From assembly GCF_028389875.1 (NCBI RefSeq), contig NC_084670.1, forward strand, positions 11,193,383 to 11,257,382: a stretch of DNA of 64,000 bases, read 5' to 3'. The DNA is from Rhea pennata (lineage: Eukaryota > Chordata > Aves > Rheiformes > Rheidae). Every line of letters begins with the position of its first letter. The stretch's first letter is position 1. Of this stretch, positions 24,001 to 37,200 are shown one piece after another. The translations under genes and the position numbers were made by a program. The notes beneath the pieces were generated by a model, which did not search any database, was not told where the DNA came from, and was given only the letters and a program-made list of their open reading frames with translations.

Positions 24001-27000
24001 TCACTGAACCATCTTGTTTCCCAATATCCAGTAGCTGGCTTCTGCTACATAAAAACAGAACAGCAAACAGTTCTTCAGTATAGGGACCTTCCTCAGCAGC
24101 TTTTCCTGGAGACCATTTGAATGCAGCAGCAAAAGCTCAAAAGTTCAAGCAACTGGCCAGTGCAAACATAGCAGGAAGTACCTAAACACAGTGCACTGCT
24201 GCCTTAATAGCGCTCCTCCCTGCTGTCCCACTGCAATTCCATAGCAAAGGTGGTAGTGGACTGTCCCAGGAATGGACCCTTTTAACCTTGTCCATCTCCC
24301 AGCTCTAAGGCAGGATCCACTCCATCAACTCTGTAAAGCAAGTACTCAACAGTGTTTGCTTTGGGTGCTGAGATTCTAACTCGCCGCTAATGGGGAAAAA
24401 ACACGCACTACAAGCAGCTCCCTTCTATCCTGTGTTGTTTACTTTATTAAGGCTAGGTGCAATTCCACTCTCTTTCAACTGCTGTGTACCTGAGGATGAT
24501 CTGGGCAGGTGACTTGCTGTATTTTTCTGCCAGTTTTTTGATTCCAGGTTCTTCTAGAAGCACAGGCTCATCTGGATGTTTCCATGATCGATCTGGAGAG
24601 CCAAGTGGACTGTAGGCAGTGACAACCAGTCCTCGCTTCTGGCAGTGAGCTATCAGCTCATTCTGAGCTAGGTAAGGATGACATTCTACCTGTTAAAGCA
24701 ACACACAATGAGTTCCTGGTGAGAAGATTTCAGCACAAAACTCTAAACAAACAGGAGGTCAAAGGCATGGCCACCAGTCACCACGGAAGTTCATTCCAGT
24801 TTCAAAAAAAACTTTACAAGCCTCTAACTTACCACATGGAGAATGAAAAACACTCTTGGAGCCTAAGATTACAGCAAAAGAAGGATAGCTCTAATACATT
24901 TCTAGAGTGCTGGGTATCTAATAGATCATCCAACAAGCAAGGAAGCTCTGTAGCAGAATGAGTTAAGTTAGCCCTCTTGCTCTTTTTCTCTTACAAACTA
25001 AGTAATCCCTAATCATTCCTCACACGGAAGGCACCAAACTCTCCTATTCAACTAAGTAGGCATAAACAGCCACAGGACATGGATAGAGACCTTCTCCCCA
25101 AGGAATCTGTCCAAGTGGAAAGGCCTCCACTGCATGCCTACTCCATTGTAGAGGTGGCTGTACTCCTCCCTGTACATCAGAAGCTGTGCATTTTGCGCTA
25201 AATGGGTAGCGATGCTTTGCAGTTCTTTAATCCTGTGGACAAACACCAGAAAGGCATTTCTCCCCTCCTTTACTCATCTTACCTGGAGCACGCTTGGTTT
25301 GACAGTGGCCACACCAAGTACATCATCAATCTGACGGCTGTTGAAGTTTGACAGCCCAATGGCTTTCACAAGGCCTTTTTCTACCAGCTTTTCCATAGCC
25401 TTCCAGGTATCCTTGTAATCAGTGTAATCATAACGTATCATGCCATCAGGATTCTTTGGGAAGAGATTGTCCCCTCGTCTATAGCATCAAAGAAAAAATA
25501 TAAGTGCATACCACATGATGATTTCTATTTTATCGGTTGTTCACTAAAAATAAATAAATAAATAAAATCCACAAAGAACAAACAAAAAAATACTTTAAAA
25601 CATTCTTGACAGTTTACAGAGTTTGCAAGATAGCATATAAGATGCTCTAGGTGACCCTGCTTGAGCAGGGGGGTTGGACTAGATGATCTCCAGAGGTCCC
25701 TTCCAACCTTACTGATTCTATGATAAGATGAACAAACTTTTCCTTTGAATTCACCTGTGCTGACTTAACCTACAGGAAATTGCCTTAGACACTGTTTTGC
25801 CTATTTAAATTTGCTGTAGAGTACTCAGAACTACTTACCTACAGGGCAGCGACTCCATGTCCCCAGGCAGCCACTGTATACAAGCAACAGTTCATCACAC
25901 ACTTTGACTCTAGCAAAACAGCTGATTTAGAGAGGAGCAACTCAGAGGCAGCTTTTGTTTTTCAAGCTGTGTTTTTAGAACTGATATTCTTCATAGTCTA
26001 TTTGAAGTTGCTATGAAAATATCTTGGTTTAAGGGATATCTAGGAGAGACTATATCTAGCTTTCCCATTCCCTCTGGGCTCTGTAGCAGTGTCAGCACTG
26101 GATGCAAGTACAGATTCTCACAGAAGTCTTAACTTGTACACGTTGCCCGTAGGTTAGGTGTGTTCCCAGTTAATCATACCAGCCCATAAAAATAACAAAG
26201 AACTTGGTTATGCCAAGTGATACCACCATACTGTAAAGGGGTTATAACTGGTCTCTGAGCAATCTGTGCTTGGATGAGTGCCAGCAATTCTACCGGGAGA
26301 GTGCTGCTTCATAACCACTGTGGGATACTGCTAGGTCAGATCTCAGAGGCTGTCTTGCATCACTAGCTAAACAGTGAATGATGTGAAAGATGGCAGCAGC
26401 TAGGAGCAAGGGGACACGTTTTCTGTTCATATAGCTGATAGATCTAGAACAAAAAATAACTTAGAAAAACTTAGGAGCTCCCAGCACAGAAAAACAATCT
26501 TATATGCCAACAGTAGTAAATTGAGAGGTTATTTTCTAGACTTACAGGAACTGTGATTTTAATATAAAAGTCTGTTTTAAATTCCTGTTGAAGTAACATT
26601 CTTTAGCTCAGTTTCTCAATACAGCAGACTTTATAGCTAATTAAGCATTGAAGTAGATTGAAGTAGAGCTAATGGAAAACAGAGTGAATACTTTTGAACG
26701 AGAAAATATGAAACTGCTTTATGAAAATATCACTCATCAACTTTTTTTCATTTCCATGAGCAGTTTAAGTAATTTTTATTTAGAGTAATTAAATACACAT
26801 CATTATTTATATTACGTGACATCACCATCCAAGCACACAATGCTTTGATGGTTTCTGAATTGACTGAAAACAAACCTATTTCAAAACAGGGTAATTTTTA
26901 AACAGACATTCTTCCTCCAGACCAGCTCTGGTTTAAAACATTTCCTCATTCTGTTAGGCTGAGGAGTATATTTAGAATTTAAGGGTCTTTCCTCCTATCA

Positions 27001-30000
27001 CCGGTGTGGTACACATTGCAAAATTCAGTTCACATGATGGCTGGAAGTTTTTTTTTTTTTCAGGAAAAAGACTGAAGCTCCTTTGAATCTGACAGGGTCT
27101 GCCCAGCTGAGTGCAGTCTCCTTGAAAACAGTCTCTGAGGCAGAAGTTAATTTTTTTAGCTCATTATAAAAAAAGATATTAAAAAAATATTACTGCTTCC
27201 ACAGATACAGGAAAATAATGAACTCCACTTCTGTCAGTGTTGTAGGATAAATACATTTACCATTTACAATGAGAGGAGAAACTTTTCCTACTCTTTCCTC
27301 AAATCTTACAATTACTGCAATTAAAGTGTCATAAGAGGTCATTTAAATTCCTCCTCATACAAATACCAGTGTGATACTGCACAAGCTTGGCCACTGTGAT
27401 ACAGTTAGTATCTATTAGTAAAAAGTGTTGTCTTCTTTATGAAGCATTTAATTCTCATTTTTCAGGAAAAAAAAAAAATAGAAAGCACAAAGCAGTGACA
27501 GGAATTCCTCAAGACTATCATGCAGGTAAATGGCAGAACCAAGAACAGCAGCCGCACACTCCTAGTGCCAAGGGGAAGGCTTTAGAATTCTAATGTATTG
27601 AATGTATTTTAACTTGAGAAAGATCCTCCTCACAGTGAGCTAGCTTCTCAACTGGTAAAAAATGGCAATTTTCACCGAAATTAAAATAATATTCAAAAAG
27701 AAACCTACAGTTTCTTCACAGTTTGACTACTTTTGATTACTTATTTTTGGCACCTACACCAAACTAACAGACATTTAGTGACCATCATTTCAGTGTCTAG
27801 TTTTCTCACTGTTAAGTACAATTTTCAGTAAAAGCTCAAGGATTTTAAACAAATACTTAATACTCTTTTTTTTTTGTGGACTCATCATTGCTAAATAATG
27901 AGAATAATTATCCCTTTTCTATTTACAGTCTCTTGGTACAGTAACAGAAGTCTGTCTTCTCCATTGTATTTTCAGTCCTGCAACAAATCTAATACTAACC
28001 AAATTCCCATCCAGTTCAAATTCAAAGAACAGAAATGAGATAGGAACAGTTGTTTCTGTGAATGTGAATTCATCCCAAATTAATAAATGCACAGATTATG
28101 AGGAAGAAAATAGAAGGATCCTACACAACAGTCTATAGGGTTATGCTATTAGCCACACGTAAAAAACATCTTGCAGACAATATCTGCAAGAAGAAATACA
28201 CAGCCCAGAAAGAAACTCTTCAGGATATAAAATCAGACATTTATGTAAAACTGACTTTTTTTGTTGTTGTTGTTTGGTTGGGGTTTCTTTTTTTTAAGCA
28301 GAACTTACTCAAAGGCATGAGGCCAGTGCATGAGGTACAGGTCCAGGTAAGCCAGCTTCAAATCTCCAAGTGTTTTCCTCAGCGCTGGCTCCACGTCTTC
28401 TGGATGGTGCTTGGTATTCCAGAGCTTTGATGTTACAAATAAGTCCTCTCTCTTAATAACCTTTAAGAAAGGGAAAAGAGTGCAATTTACTGGAACAAGT
28501 TCAGAAAAAGAACTGCAGTAATCCCTCAGTTTTAAGACAAAGAAAGCAATTTAGTTAAAAAAACCCACAAATTAAACCTTGAAAAAATATACTGCAAGGA
28601 AAATGGGAAAGAGAACTATACGTTTGCATTGACAAGTCCTAAAGCACAAATACATTTAGAAAATTATGAGAAGTTTCACAAAACAAACAAACAAAAACCC
28701 AAACCCACACATATTTCTCCAAACTCTCCAATTCAAGGCCTAAAGCTGCTACTAAGCTAGATCTGGCCAAAAGAAAAAGACTATTCAGATTACTCTTACA
28801 CAAATTTTGTAATTTAGTTTTAACAATTCACCTGTCCTAGGTACAACTCACTAACTTACGATACTCATTACATGTTATAAACTAAGAATGCCTCTTATGG
28901 AAAGAACATGGGAAAATAAACAAAAGATACTTCCCCAATCCCCTGCACTGGACTTGGGAAAAAAAAAAGAAAAGTTTTAGGAAGAATGCACTAAGAATTA
29001 AGTGCCCTATGCCTTTATGGGAAGGATAAGGTCCAGAATTGAAAAAAAAAATCAATCTTGGCTATTTATGAAGTAGAAAATGCAAAGGTGAGATCTGATT
29101 GCCAAATTTCACTCAAGTCTTATGCTCTGTAGAAGCTGGAATGATTAATTCCTTAATTTCTCTCCTTCCATCATTGAGTTTTTCTGTGTTTAATATACTG
29201 GCTGTTGTGCTCAGGGAAAAAGATATTCTAAAAATTCTAGCTTTAAGTTACTAGCTAATATGAACTGGGAAAAAAAAAAAAAAAAAAAAAAAAGAAAAAG
29301 TGCTTCTCTACATTAGTTACCACTATCTGGACAGTGGGAAGGAATCCCTGGGGCAAGCTGAAAACAGCCTCTCAGGAGCTAATCACATAACAAAGAGATT
29401 GCCCTAAAGCACAAGAAAAAGAGGAAAGCAAGAACATGAAAGCTTTCTTTCCCAGAAACTATATATTCATGTAAACTTCCTGACTTCTTTGGCCAACAAC
29501 AGTAAGAGGCCAAATTCGAGATTCCACCTGAGTTCATCCATGGGAATGCCTCTCACTTCTAGGCCATGGATTCTCAGTGTAGGTCCTACACTCACAGCTA
29601 CCATAAGTATCAAATACAGCTACTGCTACAGAAAAAAAAAAAATAAAAGAAAGATACCTAATTACTCACTTGTATTTGATCTATAAACAACAAAATCACA
29701 GTCACTGAATTTCCTGTGGCTAGCTAGCATTGCGTACTGTTCTAGACTGGCAAACTAGCGTAATTTTTCATATAAATCATGGCAAAGATTATCCATTATA
29801 GCTAGTGATTCTGGGAACCTCCTATTTTTGAGTATCCAAATTGAGATTTTCCTTTGGCAAGGGGGAGGGGTCATTTTTTTCCTCTGCAGCTTCCATGCAA
29901 ATATTCTGGATAATCTTTCCTCCTCCTCACAGCCAGTACAGTTCTAGAAGAGAGAAAGCTTTCTTTCATGCCTCCTCCTGGTAAGTAATACCAAACAGCT

Positions 30001-33000
30001 GGGATAGACTAGGAGAGGAACCTCAAAATGCTAACTTCATAGTCTGTTTTCAGGTACAGCTGTCAATGTTGATAAAATGTATAGTCAGTATGGTGGCTTT
30101 TTGTGTTTTTTTACCTTGTTGGGCCCAACGCATTCCTGGAAAGCCTCACCTATCTCTGCTTCATTGCTGTAAGCTGCCGCACAGTCAATGTGGCGATAGC
30201 CCACGCTTAGGGCATATTTCACTGCTTCTTTCACCTGTAATCAGAAACAGGTTAGCCAACACAGTCAATGAAAAGAGAACATATTACTGGGGAAAAAAAG
30301 AACAGTTAAAGACTTAATGGGTGGTGAGAGGAAAGAAAAAAACACCCCTAAATCATAAGTATAGACCTAAATAACACCATGCTGTTGCACAGATGCCCAA
30401 AATGAATAGGATACAGTCCTCTGTGGTACAGCCTTTATGAGTGAAGCGCTAAGCACTAGTAGATACTTTAAGAGAAAGAAGAAAACATGCATTCAGGCCA
30501 AGCATGCAAGAACTCATTAGACAGAAAAGCAATTTGTTCTTAAATATAGTTGTCACATTTTCCTCAAGTACCAAATGAGTTCCAAGAAGCATTTTTCAAA
30601 TAAGTCATGCTTTAGGAAGACAAACTAACCAGCCACCAGTCAACGTCAGCCAGTCCTGGAAGGTACAGCCTTTTCTCCAGCAGAGGAACAGTCAGGTTTC
30701 TAATTCCAGAGTTACCAGACTTCAGGTTTGATTCAACTGCTCACATCCTATTTCTAAAATGCACGGTTACTTTATGGCACATTTTTCTTCATGACTCATC
30801 CTCACTGACTGCACAACAATAAAAGCCACTACACTGCTGGATGTTAACCCAAGGCGTGCAGGCAACCCGAGAGCTCCTGATGTTCACAACTGTGCCTTCT
30901 GCTTTGCCGTTGCGCACACCCCTTGTTCTGTATTGTTGCCCAAAGGCCAGAATAGTTGGGAAGGAAGGCACTGCTTTAAAGCAGCTTCGGCTTTTAAAAA
31001 CTGATGAGGCACAAGCACTCAACAGGACATGCATTTACACATGGGCTTCAAATATGTTGCGAGTCTATGAACCAGAGAGATAAAAACATACTTTGTTTAG
31101 TCTCTAGGGGCAGTCAGCAAGTGTTCTCTTTAAGATCTGTCCATCTCTTCAGTGCTACAGTAAGAGTACACCTTATCTCTGCAGATTTCTGTATATTGTT
31201 CTTTACCAACTTGTCTCTCAAGTCTGTGGAAGATTGTACACCATGTGTGAGGCTTGATACAATGGGTGAATGATCTATTTACAGATTGTACAGATTGTTC
31301 TATTTACAGCATGTTCAATTCTAAAGCTAACAAAATAATTAATTCCAATTCAAAACACTAATTGTCTAGCTTTCAGATGCTACTCAAAAAAAGGGGTAAA
31401 TCAAAAAAGGTCTCTCTCCTACTGCCGAAATAAGTTTATTTTTCAAGAACTGCAGTAAGAGCAGACATAGGATATTCTGACTGTATTCTTTGGCATTTTT
31501 AGAGGAAACGTGGACTATAACTAGTTCTCCTTAGCTAGAATGACAAAGCACTTTCATCAGAACAGTTAAGCAAGTTCTTCCTTTCTTTAGCAGGATGGTA
31601 TGTACAGCCCTGACTTCACTACAAGAAAGACCCTTCTCCTGAGGTGTAAGTCAAGGTCATAGTAATTCAAAGTCATAGTACCTCCGATACATTAAACACA
31701 ACTTGAGACACATTAAAGGCTATTTTAGGTTGAATATCCACAGTGGGAGAAGGTGAAGAGTAATGACTTGGATCAATGAAAGTTGTGGAGCAGAAGCATC
31801 TGCTGTGATAAAAGAAAAATAAAAGTTCAAATATACTTTCACCAAAGATTTGGACATGCTAAGTTCTGTTTTCCTGGGACTTTTTTTTTTTTGAGGGGGG
31901 GGGAGGAAAGGATGAATAGAGTATTCTTCATCCATAGCATTTTCCTATTTCTATTAACCTAATAAATTTTTACCAAATTCTTATTCAAACAGGCATAGAA
32001 TTTGCCATAAAGCAGGCACCACTTGCAGAAAAACAAGAATACAGCACTCCAAACACGTCTCTGCAAGATGATAAACAGGAGGCTGTATTTCTGTGTTTCA
32101 GCGTGTTTATTTAAACTCCTACACTGAGAAACTAGGACTAGTCATTTAATCTGGCTTGTGGATTTTGGCAATTTTTTTACTCAGGTAAGCTGTTCTCAGC
32201 CTACTAAAATATTCCAGCTTGAACTGAGAGCTCCTGTTCCACACAAAAGACAAACAGTCATGGGTAGATGTGTAAATAAGAATTTCTTGGAAGCAAAAAA
32301 AAAATCTAGTAATAGATATAAAACAAAGTACTCTTCTTGCTCACATTTAACAAAGTTTTGTATTTTTGAAATTAAGTTCAGGCAGGTACATGCACTTCAA
32401 GGAGGGGGGATGCTCAAGGGAAGCAGTGGGAGATTCAAATGCCCCTGAGTATGTGGTGCTGTGAAGTAGTAATAGCTACAGGATCTTTCAAACTTTCTCT
32501 ATATCTTTTAACGTAGTCTGCCAGTACTGCCATGGAAGGTAAAATTACTAAATTCATTTTGCACTGGGCAAGTTGAGTCCGACAGCTTAATTTACCCATC
32601 AACATATAAAGACAGAAAGTAGGTCTGAAAGGATCTTGAGAAATCATCTGTTTACCCTCACACCCCACAGCAGGGCCAACTAAGCCTAAACCGCTCCTAC
32701 AAACATTTGTCAAAACCATTTTTATATATGATAGTCTGTGTCAATGCTTAGCTATCTTTATGTTCAAAACTTTTTAGATGTGCAACCAAGATGCAAGGCC
32801 CTGGTATCTCATCTGATTCCTCAGACATCAAATTCATCATCTTCCCCTTTGCAAGGGCTTATCACATGTGAAAACTGTCAGCATGCCTCCCTTTAGGCTT
32901 CTCTTGACCACACGACTGTAGTTGCTTCCATCAATGTACTCTCAAGATCACGTCTTCAATAATACTTCTTTGAAATAACACTTCTTTGAAAGTAGTAGGC

Positions 33001-34671
33001 ATTCTAGAACAGTAACTCCCAATGACTTCAACAGAACCCTAGAGGAATCTGTAGTAAGAGACTCCATTCCAGGCTCAGCTGCTGGAAATGCTGCTTACTA
33101 TGGCAAAATCCAGCTGGAATAGGCTTAAATTGTGCACAAGTAGGATCTTCCCAGGTTTTAAGACTGCACTTTTCCCAGACAGATAGTGCATAAAATAAAC
33201 AATGTGATAATATTTTGTTTGTTCAGTCCCAGGCATTTGCTTTAGTAGAACACACATTAAAAAAAAAATTACTTTGAGTCTACACGAATTCATCCATTAT
33301 GTTCCAGCATGTTAATAAACATAATTCAGCTGGCAGTTGTTGTTTTAACAGACAGAGCTGAACATTCATTCTTGTCCTCATTTAAGAGGTTGACTGAGCT
33401 TTCATACCAACTAAACTTCCACATCAGTACAGCTTCTATTCCCAACAGATCTACTGTTCCGACGGTTGTTTGGAGAGGAAGACCAACAATAACATGGCTC
33501 TGAATAGATTTAATTTTTTATAGCTTTGTTTTCCCACTTTTTCCTCCAACTGCCATGACAGAACTACTTAATGGGTCATTTTGAGAAGTGTTTTAACTTT
33601 CCCTCAAAGTCATGAGCGCAGTTTAACAAGTGTAGTCCTATTGTTTCGAATCAAACCATCATGAAGCTAACACAAGAGTAACAGCAAAACACACAATGCT
33701 TACAGTATGGACATGCAATGGCAGAGACATAGTCTGAAAGAGATTAAACCAACAATACCAACTAAGAATTCCACCAAGCAAGAGGACACTCCTTCTGCGG
33801 GACATTGCACATGATCGCTGTGAAAGGCTGTCTCTGCCCTAATGAATTTATCATTTAACTAAATGAAATAGAAATAAAAAGAAAGACAAGGGATAGAAGT
33901 ATTGCACAGCCCACAACACACAGATGTTCACACAGACTGTCTGTAGCATCACAGAGAATTCTTCCCAAGTCTGCTGTTTGCCAACAAATTGCATTTAGAA
34001 GCAGAGTGCATCTAATAGTATTAGCCTTCCTACTCTAAAAGCAAGAGGACCTGAACAAGTACTTAGTTTTCCTGATAAACATTGGCTGACCACTGGAACA
34101 GGACTTACTACAAGATCAGTTAGGGTTCTTGCCTCCCAAAATAATGCTTTCAGTTACATCACAGCTCAAACCAGACGGATGCTCGGTCAAGCCGGCAGCC
34201 TGAGGCCTTATCAGGCGAAAAGTCAGGCACCATGTTACAGCTACAGTTTTTTCCCAGTTGGAGCTCCTCATCCCACTGATAGGACTGTTTCTGAATCTGT
34301 CTCCCAGAGCACCACTACCCGAGGCCTGGGTTAACATGAAGGGATCTTCTGGTTTTGTGTCCTAAAACCTCAATCGTGCAAATTTATACATAAGTTCCGC
34401 TGACTCCAGTAGACCTAAAGCTATATCCATTCAAGTGAAGGATCCAGGCCCAATGTCTATTTGCATTTTGGAAGTGTTTTATAAAAAATAAACAAAATCT
34501 AGGCTCTTCAAAAAACACGTTCAAAATATAAATACAAGTTGAGAGAAGACAATACTGATTTATAGTTTGTTCCGTGCTTACTTGGCCAGGGTCACTTTTC
34601 CAAGTTCCCAGTCCTATGAGAGGCATCTTCTGACCAGTGTGGAGCACAAGGAAGTTGCATACTGCAGACAT
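18080..34671 (-). CDS. AKR1A1: Aldo-keto reductase 1A1 (aldehyde reductase)
   Basis: Eight coding exons on -: 34671-34582, 30234-30115, 28460-28309, 25478-25283, 24689-24490, 23498-23426, 21930-21844, 18145-18080. They total 984 nt and give 327 residues (human 325), with phases matching throughout. The enzyme reduces aldehydes, including glucuronate, with NADPH in the cytosol on a TIM-barrel fold. The start ATG opens exon 1 just before [16 protein letters not shown], as in the family. The catalytic tetrad is complete: D47 and Y52 ([11 protein letters not shown]), K82 (FVTSKLWNT) and H115 ([10 protein letters not shown]). [35 protein letters not shown] and [13 protein letters not shown] (coenzyme-phosphate loop) follow in order. 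The last exon encodes the C-terminal loop ending [11 protein letters not shown] donor at 36944 suggests a non-coding first exon in the CpG island. No defect is seen. Confidence 0.96.
18520..18605 (+). repeat. Second CORE-SINE (MIR-like) trace
   Basis: ATTTTACAGAGGGACATGAT followed by GCTTGCTCAAGGTCACACAC matches the order ttttacagatgaggaaa ... acttgcccaaggtcacacag of MIR-type cores. A fragment AAGGAAACAGAGGCTCAG at about 18709-18726 is similar. High divergence, low certainty. Confidence 0.4.
19810..19828. repeat. (TAA)n microsatellite
   Basis: About six TAA units in the last AKR1A1 intron. Confidence 0.85.
25641..25724 (+). mobile_element. CR1 LINE 3' tail, + orientation
   Basis: The segment reads through the typical CR1 end: GGTGACCCTGCTTGAGCAGG, GGTTGGACTAGATGATCTCC, AGAGGTCCCTTCCAACCTT and the terminal GATTCTATGA. 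It is strongly 5'-truncated, as most CR1 copies are, and lies in an AKR1A1 intron antisense to the gene. CR1 tails of this kind are abundant in birds and other reptiles. Confidence 0.9.
29270..29293. repeat. 24-bp A homopolymer
   Basis: An uninterrupted A run in an AKR1A1 intron. No source element is visible upstream. Confidence 0.85.
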
Positions 34672-36940
34672 TTTTACCTACAGAAGAATAAGGGAGAAAA
34701 CAAACAAACAAACAAAGTTTTTGCACCAATTTTGTAAGTTGCAAAAATTTACTTTTTCTGTGCTGGGAAGAAAAATCATAATGGTCCTGATGTTTTTATT
34801 GTTACACTAGAACAAAGCAAAGTAGGTTCTCCACAGCTTTCACTGGTGTGAAGGAGATCAATAGGTATTTGAAGCATAGAAGCCCTTTTTGTCTCTTTGC
34901 TCTTACTCTCTTTTCTCCTCTACAGTGCTTAGGTTTAAGATTTCTGAGAGTTGAGAGAGAAGTGTATCACAAAGCAGTGTGCAATAACATACACTTAATA
35001 AAGAATCTCAAGTGATTTTTTTTTAATAAAACAGCTGTAAGCTTTGATGGTGCAGAAAGGGGCAAAAGATGTTTATTTTTCAGTGATTAGCATGCGGTAT
35101 TTCCATGGTCTTCCTTTTTTATCAACTAGCTACTACTAGCAGACCTCAACTCTTGCATGAGATGCATTTCAAGTACAGACAGAATGTGAATGTAATAGCT
35201 GTTATTGCCATTGTGGAAACGGTCACACACTGGTTTAGCAAAAATTCACAGACCAGTAGCATTCTTGTGTTGCTAAAAGGAGAAGGAAAAAAAATTATGC
35301 AAAGCAAATAGTCACTTCGATCATGTGCTTCTCTCTCATGTTTAATACTGTGATATCCAAGCACTTCCTATGTGAAATTCAATAGGAGATCCTACTGGAA
35401 CCTTTGTTCTGTTATCAGTTGCTGCTGCAAATAGCAATCTGCTTACAGTGGAAAAGCTTTTTAATCAAAAAGGAAGGTTTTGCAGTGTCCCCCAACATCC
35501 TCACAATATATCTTTCTGGGGAAATTATTAAGAAGAAACCACATTCAGGGTGTATTCCAGAGCCAACTGGCTGATTTCAGCAGAAGTTGAGGAAGTTATT
35601 TCCCAAGTTCAGCAATGTCCAAACTAGTTTCGTTTTTTTCAGACAGATAACATTCACAAGAGCATGCAACGCTGGGTTTCAGACCATCTCTGCAGGAAGA
35701 ATTTATGTTTTCAAAGTAAAGCATTCACACAACAGACTAGCCCAAAATAGCTCTATCTTCTCCACAACATTGTGATCAGATTCCTCATACAGGTAGTCCC
35801 TACTGACAGATTTAGTAACACAGAAAGTTTGTATTTTCAATTTCACGCTTAGCTTCTCAGGGCATACTTTTGTAGATTTACACTATATAGACAAGGAACA
35901 GCACACTTGTTTTACAGAGACAGAGTAGAGAAGTTAAACACTAACTAATGGTTTTGGATCTGCACTGAGCTGCATTAAGTCCAGATGTTGGTGTTGAAGG
36001 CTGTCACCAGTTAATCAGATTCTGGGTGCACATCAGTTATGTGAGGTAGGGAGTCCGAGTAATACTGGCAACAACATTTCCTGAATTAGCGTAGCAGTTT
36101 TGCAGTCTAGTACACACAAATGGACACTCATATTTTTTACCTGGATTTAATTACCTAAATAAAAGCACCTTCTCATATCATGCAATGCAATTAGAGACTT
36201 TTTGATTCACATTGGTCCATAACACAAACAACGTAGCAACACACTTCACACATCCAGCTTACACAACCATCATAAATGCAACACTTCAGCCCAGAAGACA
36301 AGGTACATGTGTTTAATCAGTAACTGGCATCAGAGCATATTTGCAAAGAATCACCTTATTTCATGTAATACTGTTGTACTTTAACATTGCAGAGATAGCA
36401 GAACCACAGACTCTGGAAGAATGGAAGATTTCCAGAATTGGAAACTCTAGAACACCCACTAATACTTTCCACTCAGATTCTTGTCCTAAGAAGATTTAAG
36501 GAGACAACAGTGTCCACTCATCATCATCACTTTGATCATTAAGAAATTGGAAGCTTTTTTGTTTTTTGAGAAATACTAAGAACAAAAAAATAAATATAAA
36601 AGCAAATCAGTTCTGAACAAGTAAAACGTGGGTCTGGATTAACAACACTCGCCTCTCCTGCTCCCACACGCACCTAGGCGTGTACGACTGGGGGCAGGTA
36701 CTGGCAACCAGAGAAGTATAAACTACACTAGTTTATCAACCCATAGGTATAGCTCATTTTTAATCCCAAGTAACGAGCCTTCCACCTTTATAAATAAATA
36801 AATATAATAAATGGCAGACGCCGCGGAAGCCCGGCTACGAGCCCGCCCGCCCGCGCGGGCGCCTCCCGTCCTCCTCCTCCCTGCCCGCTCGCCGGCGGCG
36901 CCCGCAGCAGGGCGGCGCGGCGCGGCCGCAGGCACCGCAC
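30235..36940 (-). other. AKR1A1: AKR1A1 introns flanking the first coding exon
   Basis: Intron sequence at 30235-34581 and probably at 34672-36944, the latter separating a non-coding exon 1 from the start-codon exon. It is AT-rich with scattered A/T runs. No other exon, RNA gene or clear mobile element was recognised. Confidence 0.45.
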
Positions 36941-37200
36941 TCACCCGCCGCGCGCCCGGCCGCCCGCTCGCCCCGCTGCCGCCGCCGCCGCCGCTGCCGC
37001 CCAGCGCTTCCGTTTCCGGGCGCGGGCTGCGAGGCAGCGGCGGCAGCGGCGGCAGCGGCGGGCCCGGCCCGGCCCCCCGGCCCCGCGCGGCGCTTGGGCC
37101 CGCGGCGCTGCCGCGGCGGCGCGGGAGGGGGGAAGCGCGGGCGCTTGCGCTGGGCAGAGCGTGCCAGCCGGCCTGAAAAACGCAGGATGGGCCCTTCCAG
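36810..37200 (-). promoter_or_regulatory. AKR1A1: AKR1A1 CpG-island promoter and non-coding first exon
   Basis: A CpG-rich block in otherwise AT-rich DNA. On - a strong donor, GGCGG/GTGAGTGCGG, lies at 36945/36944, so a non-coding exon probably runs from about 37170 to 36945. ETS-type GGAA cores occur on - near 37008-37018. Exact start sites cannot be seen. Confidence 0.6.

Noticed and set aside
25052-25246. 64-codon frame on - within the AKR1A1 gene
   Set aside because: AKR1A1 is complete and in frame without it, and it matches nothing in the family.
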